From: Streptomyces sp. NBC_00083
Lineage (GTDB): Bacteria; Actinomycetota; Actinomycetes; Streptomycetales; Streptomycetaceae
DNA length: 64,000 bases
Direction: 5' to 3'
Assembly: GCF_026343295.1 (NCBI RefSeq)
Contig: NZ_JAPELY010000003.1
Coordinates: 1,116,001-1,180,000 of the forward strand
The notes below the pieces were generated by a model. The model ran no database searches. It saw only the letters and a list, made by a program, of their open reading frames with translations, and was not told where the DNA came from. Numbering within the stretch: position 1 is the first letter of the stretch; every line of letters starts with the position of its first letter. The position numbers were made by a program, and so were the translations under genes. This document shows, one piece after another, positions 1 to 7,608 of the stretch.

Positions 1-1
1 C

Positions 2-103
2 GTGATGCGGATCCGAGGAGAGAAGGAGGTGAGGTTGATGACCGTGCTCGTGGCCACCACGTACAGCGTCCGGGTCTCCCTCACGTCCCGGGCAGTGGCC
101 TGA
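2..103 (+). CDS. possible 3' end of a gene cut by the window edge
   Basis: An open frame enters from the left edge and stops with TGA at 101-103. The last 34 codons give no recognisable domain. An internal ATG at 38 follows a GGAGG-like stretch (25-29), so a 21-residue leader peptide is the alternative reading. Too short to assign. Confidence 0.25.
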   Translation: MMRIRGEKEVRLMTVLVATTYSVRVSLTSRAVA

Positions 104-183
104 CCTCGTTCTGTCCGTCCTCGCTGGGAGCGTGAGCTCGCGAGGCCATACGAACACCACTCCGGAACGGATCCTCATTCACC

Positions 184-696
184 ATGAGCAACATGTGGAC
201 CACGCGCGCCGAGGTGCGCGCAGACATTCCCGCCCTTCGCGAGATCACCCGCGCCGCCTTCGGCACCGACGCGGAGGCCGACCTGGTCGACGCCCTGCGA
301 GCCGACCCGGAGGCATGGATCGAGGGGCTCTCCCTCGTCTCCACCGACGCGAGCGACCGTCCCATCGGCCACGCGCTGCTCACCCGCTGCCACATCGGCA
401 GCGTCCCGGCGCTGTGCCTGGCGCCGTGTTCCGTCCGGCCCGACCGGCAGAGAAGCGGTGCCGGCTCCGCTGCCGTCCGCGCTGCCCTCGCGGCGGCCAA
501 GGACATGGGTGAGCGGTACGTGGTCGTGCTGGGGCACCCGGACTACTACCCCCGGTTCGGGTTCACCCGCGCTTCCGTCCACGGCATCGGCCTGAGCATC
601 GACGTTCCGGACGAGGCCCTGATGGCGCTCGCCCTCGACGCCGGCCACCCGCTGCCCGGCGGAACCGTGCACTACGCCGCACCATTCGGCATCTGA
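184..696 (+). CDS. GNAT family N-acetyltransferase (YhbS-like)
   Basis: The 170-residue protein has the single GNAT fold expected for transfer of acetyl from acetyl-CoA to a small amine or protein N-terminus. The N-terminal half carries the ADIPALREITRAAF helix typical of this family. The acetyl-CoA loop (motif A) is visible as RQRSGAGSAAV near residues 84-94, and a GHPDYYPRFGF segment typical of the YhbS branch lies near 116-126. Length is normal for a one-domain GNAT. The ATG at 184 lacks a convincing Shine-Dalgarno sequence. A strong terminator follows directly, so the gene is probably monocistronic. Substrate unknown. Confidence 0.85.
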   Translation: MSNMWTTRAEVRADIPALREITRAAFGTDAEADLVDALRADPEAWIEGLSLVSTDASDRPIGHALLTRCHIGSVPALCLAPCSVRPDRQRSGAGSAAVRAALAAAKDMGERYVVVLGHPDYYPRFGFTRASVHGIGLSIDVPDEALMALALDAGHPLPGGTVHYAAPFGI

Positions 697-702
697 TCCA
701 CC

Positions 703-744
703 CCGCGGTGCGGGACACGCCACGCGTCCCGCACCGCGGCCTTT
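703..744 (+). terminator. rho-independent terminator after the GNAT gene
   Basis: Perfect 14-bp stem (703-716 with 726-739), 9-nt loop, then a short T run (741-744). It lies seven bases after the acetyltransferase stop, with the convergent beta-propeller gene on the other side, so it probably serves both. Confidence 0.8.
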
Positions 745-828
745 TCCCGCCGCGTTGCGCCGAGCACGACGCAGCGGGCTTCGTTTCCCGCAGCCCCCGG
801 GGCTGGGGGAGCGATCCTCGGCTCGGGG

Positions 829-2160
829 TCAGCGCAGGCGGCGCAGGAAGACGTCGCTGACGCCGTTGGTGTCCTTGGGGACGAGATTGTCCGCCGTGCT
901 GTCGAACACCGCCGTGCGCCCGGCCAAGTCAACGCTGAAACTCAGCGTGAAAGCGTTGGCCTGCGCTCCGTCGGACGCGACGTTCACGCGCTCTACCCTG
1001 CCGGTACGCAGATCACGTACGAAGAGGTCCTCGCTGCCGTTGGTGTCGCCCGGAACCAGGTTGGAAGCGGCGGAGGTGAAGAATGCCTTCCGGTTGTCTG
1101 CGCTCATGGCGATGTGGCCGTAGGACAAGTCGTTGGCTTCCGTACCGTCCGCGGCCACACTCAACCGCCGGGCGACGCCCGTGTGCAGGTCCGTGGCGAA
1201 GGCGTCCGTGGTGCCGTTGGTGTCGCCGGCGACTATGTCGCTGTTGAGGCTCATGAACAGCGCGTACCGCCCGTCGGGGCTCAGGCCGATATCGGTGATG
1301 ACCGCCACCTGCGAGCCTGCGCGAGTGTGGGCGGCCAACTGAGTGCGGCCGGTGCGCATGTCGTGTGCATAGAACACCTGGGCCCGGGGCCGCGCCAGAG
1401 CATCGCCATCGGTGTCCGTCCGAGGGACCAGATTGGAAGCCCTGCTCTTGAACCCGACCCGACTGCCGTCCGCGCTGATCACAGGAGAGATGGAATAGGC
1501 GTCTGCCTGGGTGCCGTCGGAGGCGACGCTGACGCGTGTGACGGTCCCGCGCCACATGTCTTTCACAAACACGTCCTGCGCATCATTGGTGTCCCCGGGC
1601 ACCAGGTCGCTGCGCGTGGAGAGGAAGGCGACGAAGCGGCCGTTGGCGCTGATCGACGGTTCGCCGTCCGCGACTTGTTCCTGCGGCCGGTGCCCGATGA
1701 GGAGTTCCGTGTGTCGTGTCCAGCGGTCGCGAACGTACACCTCGGTGCTGCCGGTCGGGTTGCCGCCGGGCACGAGGTTCGTCGCGTCAGAGGTGAAGAC
1801 GACGTACCGACCGTTGCCGCTGACTGCGGCGTCCCCGGAGGATCCGTCGGCGGGGGTTCCGTCGGGGGCCGTGTTGACCCGTTCGACCTTCCCGGTGCGT
1901 AACTCCTTGAGGAAAGAGCCGCCTTTCCGGGTGTCGCCGGGTATCAGGTTGTCGGCCTGCGAGCCGAAGATGAGGAAGCGGCCGTCACCGCTGAGCGCCC
2001 CCTGCCCCGACTCGCCGTTCGCCTCCGTGCCGTCGGTGGCGACGCTGATCCGCTCGGTGCGTTCCCGGTGTCCCTCCGCTGAAGCGAACGCCGACGGCGC
2101 CGCTGTTGTGCAGGCTACGAAGACCGCCGCCACGACGGCTGTACGTCTGAACTGGCGCAT
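829..2160 (-). CDS. secreted TolB/WD40-like beta-propeller protein
   Basis: This 443-residue protein begins with a signal peptide (MRQFRRT, then a hydrophobic core, cleavage near ASA at about residue 28), so it is probably exported. The mature part is a run of about seven repeats of roughly 55 residues, each with a VPGDTNG-type turn followed by a D-x-FVxDxxTG strand and a V-A-DGT linker. This is the pattern of TolB/PD40 beta-propellers. These are binding scaffolds and no catalytic residues are evident. The ATG at 2160 follows GGGGAG with good spacing. The open frame continues upstream to 2925, but that part is antisense to the SUMF1 gene and is not coding. Ligand unknown. Confidence 0.85.
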   Translation of the reverse strand: MRQFRRTAVVAAVFVACTTAAPSAFASAEGHRERTERISVATDGTEANGESGQGALSGDGRFLIFGSQADNLIPGDTRKGGSFLKELRTGKVERVNTAPDGTPADGSSGDAAVSGNGRYVVFTSDATNLVPGGNPTGSTEVYVRDRWTRHTELLIGHRPQEQVADGEPSISANGRFVAFLSTRSDLVPGDTNDAQDVFVKDMWRGTVTRVSVASDGTQADAYSISPVISADGSRVGFKSRASNLVPRTDTDGDALARPRAQVFYAHDMRTGRTQLAAHTRAGSQVAVITDIGLSPDGRYALFMSLNSDIVAGDTNGTTDAFATDLHTGVARRLSVAADGTEANDLSYGHIAMSADNRKAFFTSAASNLVPGDTNGSEDLFVRDLRTGRVERVNVASDGAQANAFTLSFSVDLAGRTAVFDSTADNLVPKDTNGVSDVFLRRLR

Positions 2161-2401
2161 GCAACTCCCCTTGCTGAAGCGCTGGATGGTGCCCGATCGA
2201 GCCGGTGGCAGCCAACCGCGAGGCGCAGCGCGCGTCAATGGGGGACGGCCCCGCTCCGGTGTGCGTCGGCCGGCGCCGTCCCGTGCCGTCCAGAACGCAA
2301 AAGCGAGGCTGGCCGAGAGCGTGCCGTTGCTCCCTTCGTGGTCCAGGCGTTGCTGCTGCCGCTCGTGCCGGCGGGTACGTCGATCGGCATGCTCATCCTC
2401 G

Positions 2402-3130
2402 TCACGGACCGGTCCTCGGGCGATCGCCGGTAGGCGGGGAGACGCTCGCACCGCGCGAGCGCGCGACGCGGAATCCAACGTCGTCGACCTGGAACGTGGG
2501 GTGGCTGCGGCGTCGCGCGGAGGCTCGGCAGCTCCAGTGTTCGTCGAACCAGCCTCCGCCGCGTAGCACCCGGTAGGCGCCGTAGACCTCGGCGTCGTAG
2601 ACGTCCCAGCACCAGTCCCAGACGTTGCCGAGCATGTCGTACAGCCCCCACGGGTTGGGTCGCTTGCCACCCACCGCGTGGACCTGTGCGTCCGAGGTGT
2701 CTCGGTACCAGGCGATCTCGTCCAGGGGCCCGTAGCGGGGTCCTGTCGTGCCGGCACGACAGGCGTGCTCCCACTCGGCTTCGGTCGGCAGCCGGTATCC
2801 GTCGGCGGACGCATCCCATCCGATGTCCTCACCGTTGCTGTGAAGGGCATAGGCAGGCGCGAGTCCCTCGCGTTGGGACAGGGCGTTGCAGAAGCGGACC
2901 GCGTCCCACCAGGAAACGCTCTCAACGGGCAACGCCTCTCCCGTGGCGGCGCTCGGTCGCTCGCCCGTGACCGATGCGTACAGGGCCTGGCTGACGGGGA
3001 ACGCGGCCAGCTCGTAGGGCGCGAGCTCGACCGACCAGCTGCGCCGCGTCCGCCGGTCGGACAGGGATACCTGTCCCGCCGGGATGGCGATCATCTCTAC
3101 CCGGGTTCCATCCATGGGGCGTGCATCCAT
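2402..3130 (-). CDS. SUMF1/FGE-domain protein lacking the FGE cysteine pair
   Basis: A 242-residue formylglycine-generating-enzyme-like (SUMF1) domain. It has the IPAG start, the PVESVSWWDAVRFCN and LPTEAEWEHACRAG core motifs, the GNVWDWCWD segment, the RGGGWF motif and the GFRVAR end. True FGE uses two cysteines just after the RGGS motif. Aligning by eye, the first is Asp here and only the second is Cys, so sulfatase-activating activity is doubtful and an EgtB-like or non-catalytic role is possible. I chose the ATG at 3130. The frame is open upstream to 3256 but the extra residues look unrelated to the family. It ends 241 nt upstream of the start of the co-directional beta-propeller gene. 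Confidence 0.8.
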   Translation of the reverse strand: MDARPMDGTRVEMIAIPAGQVSLSDRRTRRSWSVELAPYELAAFPVSQALYASVTGERPSAATGEALPVESVSWWDAVRFCNALSQREGLAPAYALHSNGEDIGWDASADGYRLPTEAEWEHACRAGTTGPRYGPLDEIAWYRDTSDAQVHAVGGKRPNPWGLYDMLGNVWDWCWDVYDAEVYGAYRVLRGGGWFDEHWSCRASARRRSHPTFQVDDVGFRVARSRGASVSPPTGDRPRTGP

Positions 3131-3342
3131 GGGCAGATGATCGCATCGAGGCGCGTACCGGACGATCACGTGGCCGGCTTGCCCTACGCCGGATTTGCAG
3201 CGGGGCCAGGCAAGTAACTGGCCTTCCCCGCAGCAGAGTTCACGTCGAATTATCAATGACTAGTATCCGGCGGCTCGGAGGTTCGGTTGCGGAGGTGCTG
3301 CTGCCGGTGCCGGTGCCGGTGCCGGTGGCGGGACATGAGCGG

Positions 3343-3371
3343 ATGCCGCGCCGGCTCAGCCGACGCGGCAT
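3343..3371 (-). terminator. hairpin, possible terminator of the 3389-4393 transcript
   Basis: The arms ATGCCGCG and CGCGGCAT (3343-3350 and 3364-3371) enclose a further CGGCT/AGCCG pairing. It lies 17 nt after the TAA of the minus-strand frame 3389-4393 and upstream of the SUMF1 gene. A CCGGTG hexamer repeat is adjacent (3303-3329). Confidence 0.5.
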
Positions 3372-3388
3372 CTGTTCGTGGTGGGCGG

Positions 3389-4393
3389 TTACTTGCGGGG
3401 GCCGCCGTGGCGCCGTACCCATGGGCCGTCGGCTCCTCGGTGGAGCGGGGTCCGAACCGGAGCAGGGGCGAATCCTGTCACGCCGAACCGGCTACGGGAG
3501 CGAGCGGGGGAGGACCGGTGACGCCTCCAGGGGGCGGGGCGACCGGCCGGGCTTCCGCCTTCTCGCCTGCCTTCTCCTCCGCGTTCGCGTCCGTGGGGCG
3601 CCGGGCCCCCATGGCTACCGGCCGTACGGTCCTGGTGGACGTGGCCGCCGACGGAGGGACGCCGGTTGTCCCGCTCGAACGGTCGGCCGTGGCGCTGAGG
3701 AGCACGGCGTGCCGGGCCGGCCGACTCTTCGGCTCGACCCCCACGGCCGCGGTGCTGTCCGCAGCGGGGTGGCTCCGTCCGGGCGGGGGAGTGCCGGTGG
3801 TGGTGCCGCCACCCATGGCGGGGATGGTGTGCATGGGTCTCACCGGGGGCGGAGCAGACATGTGCTGTCCCCACACGCCGGCGGAACCGGCCGGGCGCGG
3901 ACGATCCGCGGGCGCCCGGCCCCCAGCCGCCGGACCTTGTGACGCAGGGATCCATGGCACTGGAATCCATGTCCTCGCGCCCTATGACGTCGGGCCCACG
4001 ATGGCCGGGTCGCCCCCCGCCGGATCTCCGGGGCGCCCACACGGGGGCCGAGCCCGGGAACGCCGGACTATGGGCGTCGCCAACGTCGCCGCCGAACCGG
4101 CGGACACGGGACCGGTTGCCGGAACCGCTGCTGTGATGGGCGACGAGGAGGTGTTCGGGTGGTGTGTACGGCTGCTGCCGACCACCCCGGTGACGGGTGC
4201 TGCCGCCGAGGAAACCGGATCCGGGGCGTTCGGGGCGGGATTCGGGCCGTGCGAATCGGCCCCGGCCCTGGGCACTCATGGCGTGGGGGCTGCGGACCGT
4301 AGAGCCTTCGTCGAAGTCGTGACGAGGGCCGACAGGGCGGGCGGAGCCGCGCCCGGGGAGGCGCTTGAACTGGTTTGAGGATTCGGGACGCAT
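3389..4393 (-). CDS. doubtful low-complexity ORF with promoter-like palindrome, RBS and terminator
   Basis: A 334-codon frame whose product is rich in Gly, Pro, Arg and His and matches nothing I recognise. Surrounding signals are better than the protein. AAAGGTGG lies about 7 nt before the ATG at 4393, a CGATATATCG palindrome lies about 50 bp upstream, and a hairpin follows the stop. Third-position GC bias is convincing only for roughly the first 85 codons and then decays, as in a frameshifted or decaying gene. Competing frames on both strands look equally random. It may be a disordered protein, a pseudogene, or a regulatory transcript. Confidence 0.25.
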   Translation of the reverse strand: MRPESSNQFKRLPGRGSARPVGPRHDFDEGSTVRSPHAMSAQGRGRFARPESRPERPGSGFLGGSTRHRGGRQQPYTPPEHLLVAHHSSGSGNRSRVRRFGGDVGDAHSPAFPGSAPVWAPRRSGGGRPGHRGPDVIGREDMDSSAMDPCVTRSGGWGPGARGSSAPGRFRRRVGTAHVCSAPGETHAHHPRHGWRHHHRHSPARTEPPRCGQHRGRGGRAEESAGPARRAPQRHGRPFERDNRRPSVGGHVHQDRTAGSHGGPAPHGRERGGEGRREGGSPAGRPAPWRRHRSSPARSRSRFGVTGFAPAPVRTPLHRGADGPWVRRHGGPRK

Positions 4394-4420
4394 GATGCGA
4401 CCACCTTTCAGTAGAGAATC

Positions 4421-4457
4421 ACGATCGTTTCGCGATAGCTCAACGATATATCGCTAA
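4421..4457 (-). promoter_or_regulatory. operator-like palindromes (CGATATATCG type)
   Basis: A perfect CGATATATCG palindrome (4444-4453) sits beside a second imperfect dyad containing CGATCG and CGCGATA (4422-4437), in the only AT-richer patch of this area. It lies 28-60 bp upstream of the ATG at 4393. In my recollection, ATATATCG dyads often precede PadR-family regulator genes in actinomycetes, but no PadR domain is encoded here. Confidence 0.45.
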
Positions 4458-4807
4458 GACTCCTCGGTCAACCCTCGGCTCGGTGGGGGGTGTCCCGCCT
4501 TGGTCCACCTAGTCCTTGTCCTGGGCGCGCCAGAAGGACCGTCGACGCATGAACAGGCCGCCGGGCACGGCTTCGTCTGGCCAGGTCGGCCGTGGGCCCG
4601 GCGCAGTCAAGGTGGGACTCGGCACCGTGCGGGGCAGGCTCCAACTCCCTTGATCGGGCTGCAACTACCCGCTGCTGGCCGGCGCCTCGCAGCCTCCACC
4701 GGGTGGCCAGGGCCTGGGCGGGGCCCGTGCCTCGCCGCACGAGCGGTGCCCCGCCGATCGCGACGGCGTCGCCCCGATGTCGCCGAGCCCCCTGTTAGCG
4801 TCCTCCG
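4458..4807. other. gene-poor interval
   Basis: No frame on either strand combines codon bias, a ribosome site and a recognisable product. A 90-codon minus-strand frame (4468-4740) is rejected as chance. Promoter elements for the DUF1152 gene are presumably near the right end but none is clear. Confidence 0.5.
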
Positions 4808-5773
4808 GTGATCACTCTCGGGGAACCCGCATTCTTCACGCGCCTGCGCGACGCGCGAAGGGTGCTCATCGCCGGCGCGGGCGGCGGCTTCGACGTGTAT
4901 GCCGGGCTGCCGCTCGCGCTCGCCCTGCAGTCGGAGGGCAAGGAGGTGCACCTCGCCAACCTGTCCTTCGCCGACCTGTACGGCCTGGACAGTGAGGTGT
5001 GGGTAGACCTGGATGTCGCGGCCGTCACGCCCGACACCCCGCTGCGCGGCGACTATTTCCCCGAGCGGACGCTCGCCCAATGGCTCGCGACGCAAGGTCT
5101 GCCGTCGACCGTGTACGCGTTCCCGAGTATCGGGGTCGCTCCGCTACGGGCGGCCTATCGCGCGCTCATCGCGCATCTCGGTGGCGTCGACGCGGTCGTG
5201 TTGGTGGACGGCGGGACCGACATCCTGATGCGAGGCGACGAAAACGGCCTCGGTACTCCTGAGGAGGACATGGCGAGCCTGGGTGCCGTGAGCGGGCTCG
5301 ACGAGGTCCCGCACCGGCTGGTGGCCTGCCTCGGCTTCGGAGTGGACGCGTATCACGGCGTGAACCACTCGCTCGTCCTGGAGAACCTGGCCGCTCTGGA
5401 CCGGGACGGCGCCTACCTCGGCGCGTTCTCGCTGCTGGGGGCGGCGCGGGAGGGTGCGCTGTATCTCGACGCGGTCGCACACGCCCATTGCCACACCGTG
5501 AGCCACCCGAGCATCGTGAACGGATCCGTCGCCGCCGCTGTGCGCGGTGACTTCGGCGACGTCCGGTTCACGGAGAGGACCAGGGGCGGCGAGCTGTTCG
5601 TCAACCCGCTCATGGCCCTGTACTTCTGCGTGGACCTGCCCGGACTGGCCGCACGCAACCTCTACCTCGACCTGCTGGAGCAAACGTTTCTGATGCGGCA
5701 GGTGAGTTCCGTGATCGAGGAGTTCCGCACCACGCTGCCCCGTCAGCGCCCGCCGCGCACCTTCCCGCACTGA
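4808..5773 (+). CDS. DUF1152 domain-containing protein
   Basis: The 321-residue protein is a full-length DUF1152 member. A Rossmann-like nucleotide loop opens it (VLIAGAGGGFDVYAGLPLA, residues about 19-37). It continues through VVLVDGGTDILMRGDENGLGTPEED in the middle and a DAVAHAHCHTVSHPSIVNGSV segment near 220-240. The family function is not established. The conserved GAGGG loop and the acidic GGTDxLMRGDE segment suggest nucleotide or metal binding. The GTG at 4808 is used because the conserved region begins immediately after it. It is followed by a bidirectional hairpin, so it is likely a single-gene unit. Confidence 0.85.
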   Translation: MITLGEPAFFTRLRDARRVLIAGAGGGFDVYAGLPLALALQSEGKEVHLANLSFADLYGLDSEVWVDLDVAAVTPDTPLRGDYFPERTLAQWLATQGLPSTVYAFPSIGVAPLRAAYRALIAHLGGVDAVVLVDGGTDILMRGDENGLGTPEEDMASLGAVSGLDEVPHRLVACLGFGVDAYHGVNHSLVLENLAALDRDGAYLGAFSLLGAAREGALYLDAVAHAHCHTVSHPSIVNGSVAAAVRGDFGDVRFTERTRGGELFVNPLMALYFCVDLPGLAARNLYLDLLEQTFLMRQVSSVIEEFRTTLPRQRPPRTFPH

Positions 5774-5828
5774 GCCTCGTCCTGTTCGCGCGGACTCGTA
5801 GTCACCATGGTGGCGCCGTCACATGTGT

Positions 5829-5868
5829 GTGGGCTCCCCACCGGAGAAACAAAAGGCGGGGAGCCCAC
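5829..5868. terminator. bidirectional hairpin terminator
   Basis: Perfect 11-bp inverted repeat (5829-5839 with 5858-5868) around an A-rich 18-nt loop. It lies between the convergent DUF1152 gene and the small membrane protein gene. Confidence 0.75.
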
Positions 5869-5891
5869 AGGTCCAGCTTGTTTGCCGGTGT

Positions 5892-6053
5892 CTACCAGCG
5901 GTACCAGCGGCCGCTTCCTCCCTTGGGACGGGCGATGAAGCCGACGAGCCAGACGACGAGCACGATGATCGCGATCCACCACAGCGCCTTCAGCGCGAAG
6001 CCCGCGCCGAAGAGGATCAGGGCCAGAAGGAGAACGAGAAGCAGGGGAACCAT
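5892..6053 (-). CDS. small hydrophobic membrane protein
   Basis: A 53-residue protein almost entirely hydrophobic. Two membrane spans (about residues 2-20 and 24-41) are joined by a short turn, then a basic Gly/Arg/Trp tail (ARPKGGSGRWYRW). It resembles the widespread lmo0937/DUF5670-type hydrophobic miniproteins. GGAGG sits 8 nt before the ATG at 6053. The frame is open further upstream but the ribosome site decides this start. Similar proteins are often stress-induced in other bacteria; no regulator site is certain here. Confidence 0.8.
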   Translation of the reverse strand: MVPLLLVLLLALILFGAGFALKALWWIAIIVLVVWLVGFIARPKGGSGRWYRW

Positions 6054-6573
6054 AGTTATCAACCTCCGAGCCACCGGATGCCCCGCCGTGGCCCGTCCAC
6101 ACAGCCCGGATGCCACTGTTTACAGAATTCTTAGGCGGGCATCTGCCCTTGCCGTTCTCCCGCCGGGACCCACCGCCCTACTCGGACGCGCCCGCTCCCG
6201 CACGAGCGGGCCGAGCGCCGCCCGTGCTGCGAGCGCCCCCATTGCGCCGCCTTGATGTCCCGGCCTCCGGGGTATGTCCTGCGTGCCGTGAGTCTTGTGG
6301 CGAGCATGGCGGGCCCTGCCCTGGACGCCGACCCGCTGCGCCGCACGTCCTCCGGGCACGTCGCCCCCTGTGCCCGCCCCCGTTCCGTACGAGCACGCCC
6401 ACCAGACCGCCATCGACAGCGAGGACCGACAGCGAGGACCGACAGCGAGGACCGACAGCGAGGACGACAGCGAGGACCGACGCCGAGCGCCGACGCCGAG
6501 GACCTCATCGACGACCGGCACCGACTCAGAGACCGACTCCGAGACCCAGGACCGACACCGAGGAGTAGCCGCC
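6054..6573. other. 520-bp interval with tandem repeat, no clear gene
   Basis: Frames on both strands are open for hundreds of bases but give Arg/Pro/Ser-rich products without family resemblance. The interval contains the 13-bp tandem repeat described separately. The left part should hold the promoter of the small membrane protein gene (an AT-richer patch at 6118-6131). Confidence 0.5.
6414..6503. repeat. 13-bp tandem repeat (CGACAGCGAGGAC)
   Basis: Four exact copies in a row (6414-6465), a fifth copy missing one base (6466-6477), then two diverged copies (6478-6503) and more degenerate relatives to about 6565. Since 13 is not a multiple of three, copy-number change would shift any reading frame across it. 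It ends just before the ribosome site of the UbiA-like gene. Confidence 0.9.
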
Positions 6574-7572
6574 ATGGTCGGCACGTCGAGCAAGGTTCCC
6601 GGGCCCGCTTCGGTGCGAGGCGTGCCGAGCAAGGGCAAGCACGGTGGTCGCGCCGATACGTCTTCGTCCCAGGGTGTGGCGTGCGGCACCGTCGCGAGGA
6701 CATTACGGCTCGTGCCGTGGCGGCTGGGCCACGAGCTGTGGGTGAGCTGGCGGTTCGTCAGGAATGATGTGTGGTCCGGGTTTTGTCCAGGTGTCTTGAT
6801 GACCCTCGGGGTGGCGGTCCACTACCACCTCCCGGCCGCTCGCTTCGTCGGCGTCGCCGCGAGTTCCCTCGCCTACTTCTGGCTCTACCTCTACACCTTC
6901 TGCCTCACCAACCAACTGGCGGGTCTGCGCGAGGACCAGCTCAACAAGCCCTTCCGCCCGTTGGTGACCGGCGAGGCCAGCCGGCGGGCCACCGTGTGGC
7001 GCGCCGTAGTCACCTTCACGGCGTTTCCCTTGGTGGGATGGGCACTTGGGGTGTGGCAGTGGGCCCTGATCTGGGAAGCCGTGACGCTGCTGCACAACCT
7101 GGGTGGCGCTCGGCACTGGGTCGTCAAGAACGCCGTCATCAGCCTCGGCATCCCGCTCATGCTCGGCCCGGCCTGGCAGATGGTTGCCCCACTCGGCGAC
7201 GAGGCCTGGCGGTGGATGGTGACCCTGGCCGTGTCGGCCTTCGTCTTGATCCCCGTCCAGGATCTGCGCGATCTGCACGGCGACGCGGCCACCGGCCGCA
7301 TGACGTTTCCTCTCGCCTTCGGTGAGCCCTTCGCCCGCACGTTCCTCTGCGTGGGATTCGGTCTCCTCCCGTTCGTGGACCACTTCTTGATCATCCGCGC
7401 ATCCCCTGACGACCCGAAGGCATGGATCGCCGAAGCGGCGACCGCAGTGCTCTGCTGGGTCATCGCATGGCGCGTGCCGCGACGCATCAACTCGGCCTAC
7501 GATCACCGCACTTACCGCTGGTTCGAGTATTGGTACGCGGCCATCGTGCTGGCCGCCTTCATCACGCTGTGA
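6574..7572 (+). CDS. UbiA-superfamily membrane enzyme (prenyltransferase or membrane terpene cyclase)
   Basis: This 332-residue integral membrane protein has about seven to eight hydrophobic spans after a polar N-terminus. The two Asp-rich UbiA motifs are present. The first reads NQLAGLREDQLNKPFRP (residues 113-129) and the second QDLRDLHGD (229-237). Both bind the Mg-diphosphate of a prenyl substrate. The NQ...ED..NKP.RP form of motif 1 is what I recall for UbiA-type terpene cyclases (Fma-TC, EriG group), rather than the NDxxDxxxD of quinone prenyltransferases. AGGAG precedes the ATG at 6574; the open frame further upstream runs through a tandem repeat and is rejected. A P450 gene follows after 36 nt, suggesting a two-step terpenoid pathway. 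Confidence 0.8.
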   Translation: MVGTSSKVPGPASVRGVPSKGKHGGRADTSSSQGVACGTVARTLRLVPWRLGHELWVSWRFVRNDVWSGFCPGVLMTLGVAVHYHLPAARFVGVAASSLAYFWLYLYTFCLTNQLAGLREDQLNKPFRPLVTGEASRRATVWRAVVTFTAFPLVGWALGVWQWALIWEAVTLLHNLGGARHWVVKNAVISLGIPLMLGPAWQMVAPLGDEAWRWMVTLAVSAFVLIPVQDLRDLHGDAATGRMTFPLAFGEPFARTFLCVGFGLLPFVDHFLIIRASPDDPKAWIAEAATAVLCWVIAWRVPRRINSAYDHRTYRWFEYWYAAIVLAAFITL

Positions 7573-7608
7573 CCGTAATCCAGGGCCACGACCAGGGAGA
7601 GCAGAGCC

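Noticed and set aside
829..2925. one long 698-codon minus-strand frame
   Set aside because: Only the part from the ATG at 2160 has a ribosome site and signal peptide; the rest lies antisense or out of frame to the SUMF1 gene.
3287..4378. 363-codon plus-strand frame
   Set aside because: Cys/Arg repeats from the hexamer array and no family resemblance.
6295..6573. N-terminal extension of the UbiA-like protein
   Set aside because: It would translate the 13-bp repeat into a Asp/Arg/Thr-rich tail unlike any UbiA protein; AGGAG before the ATG at 6574 is better.
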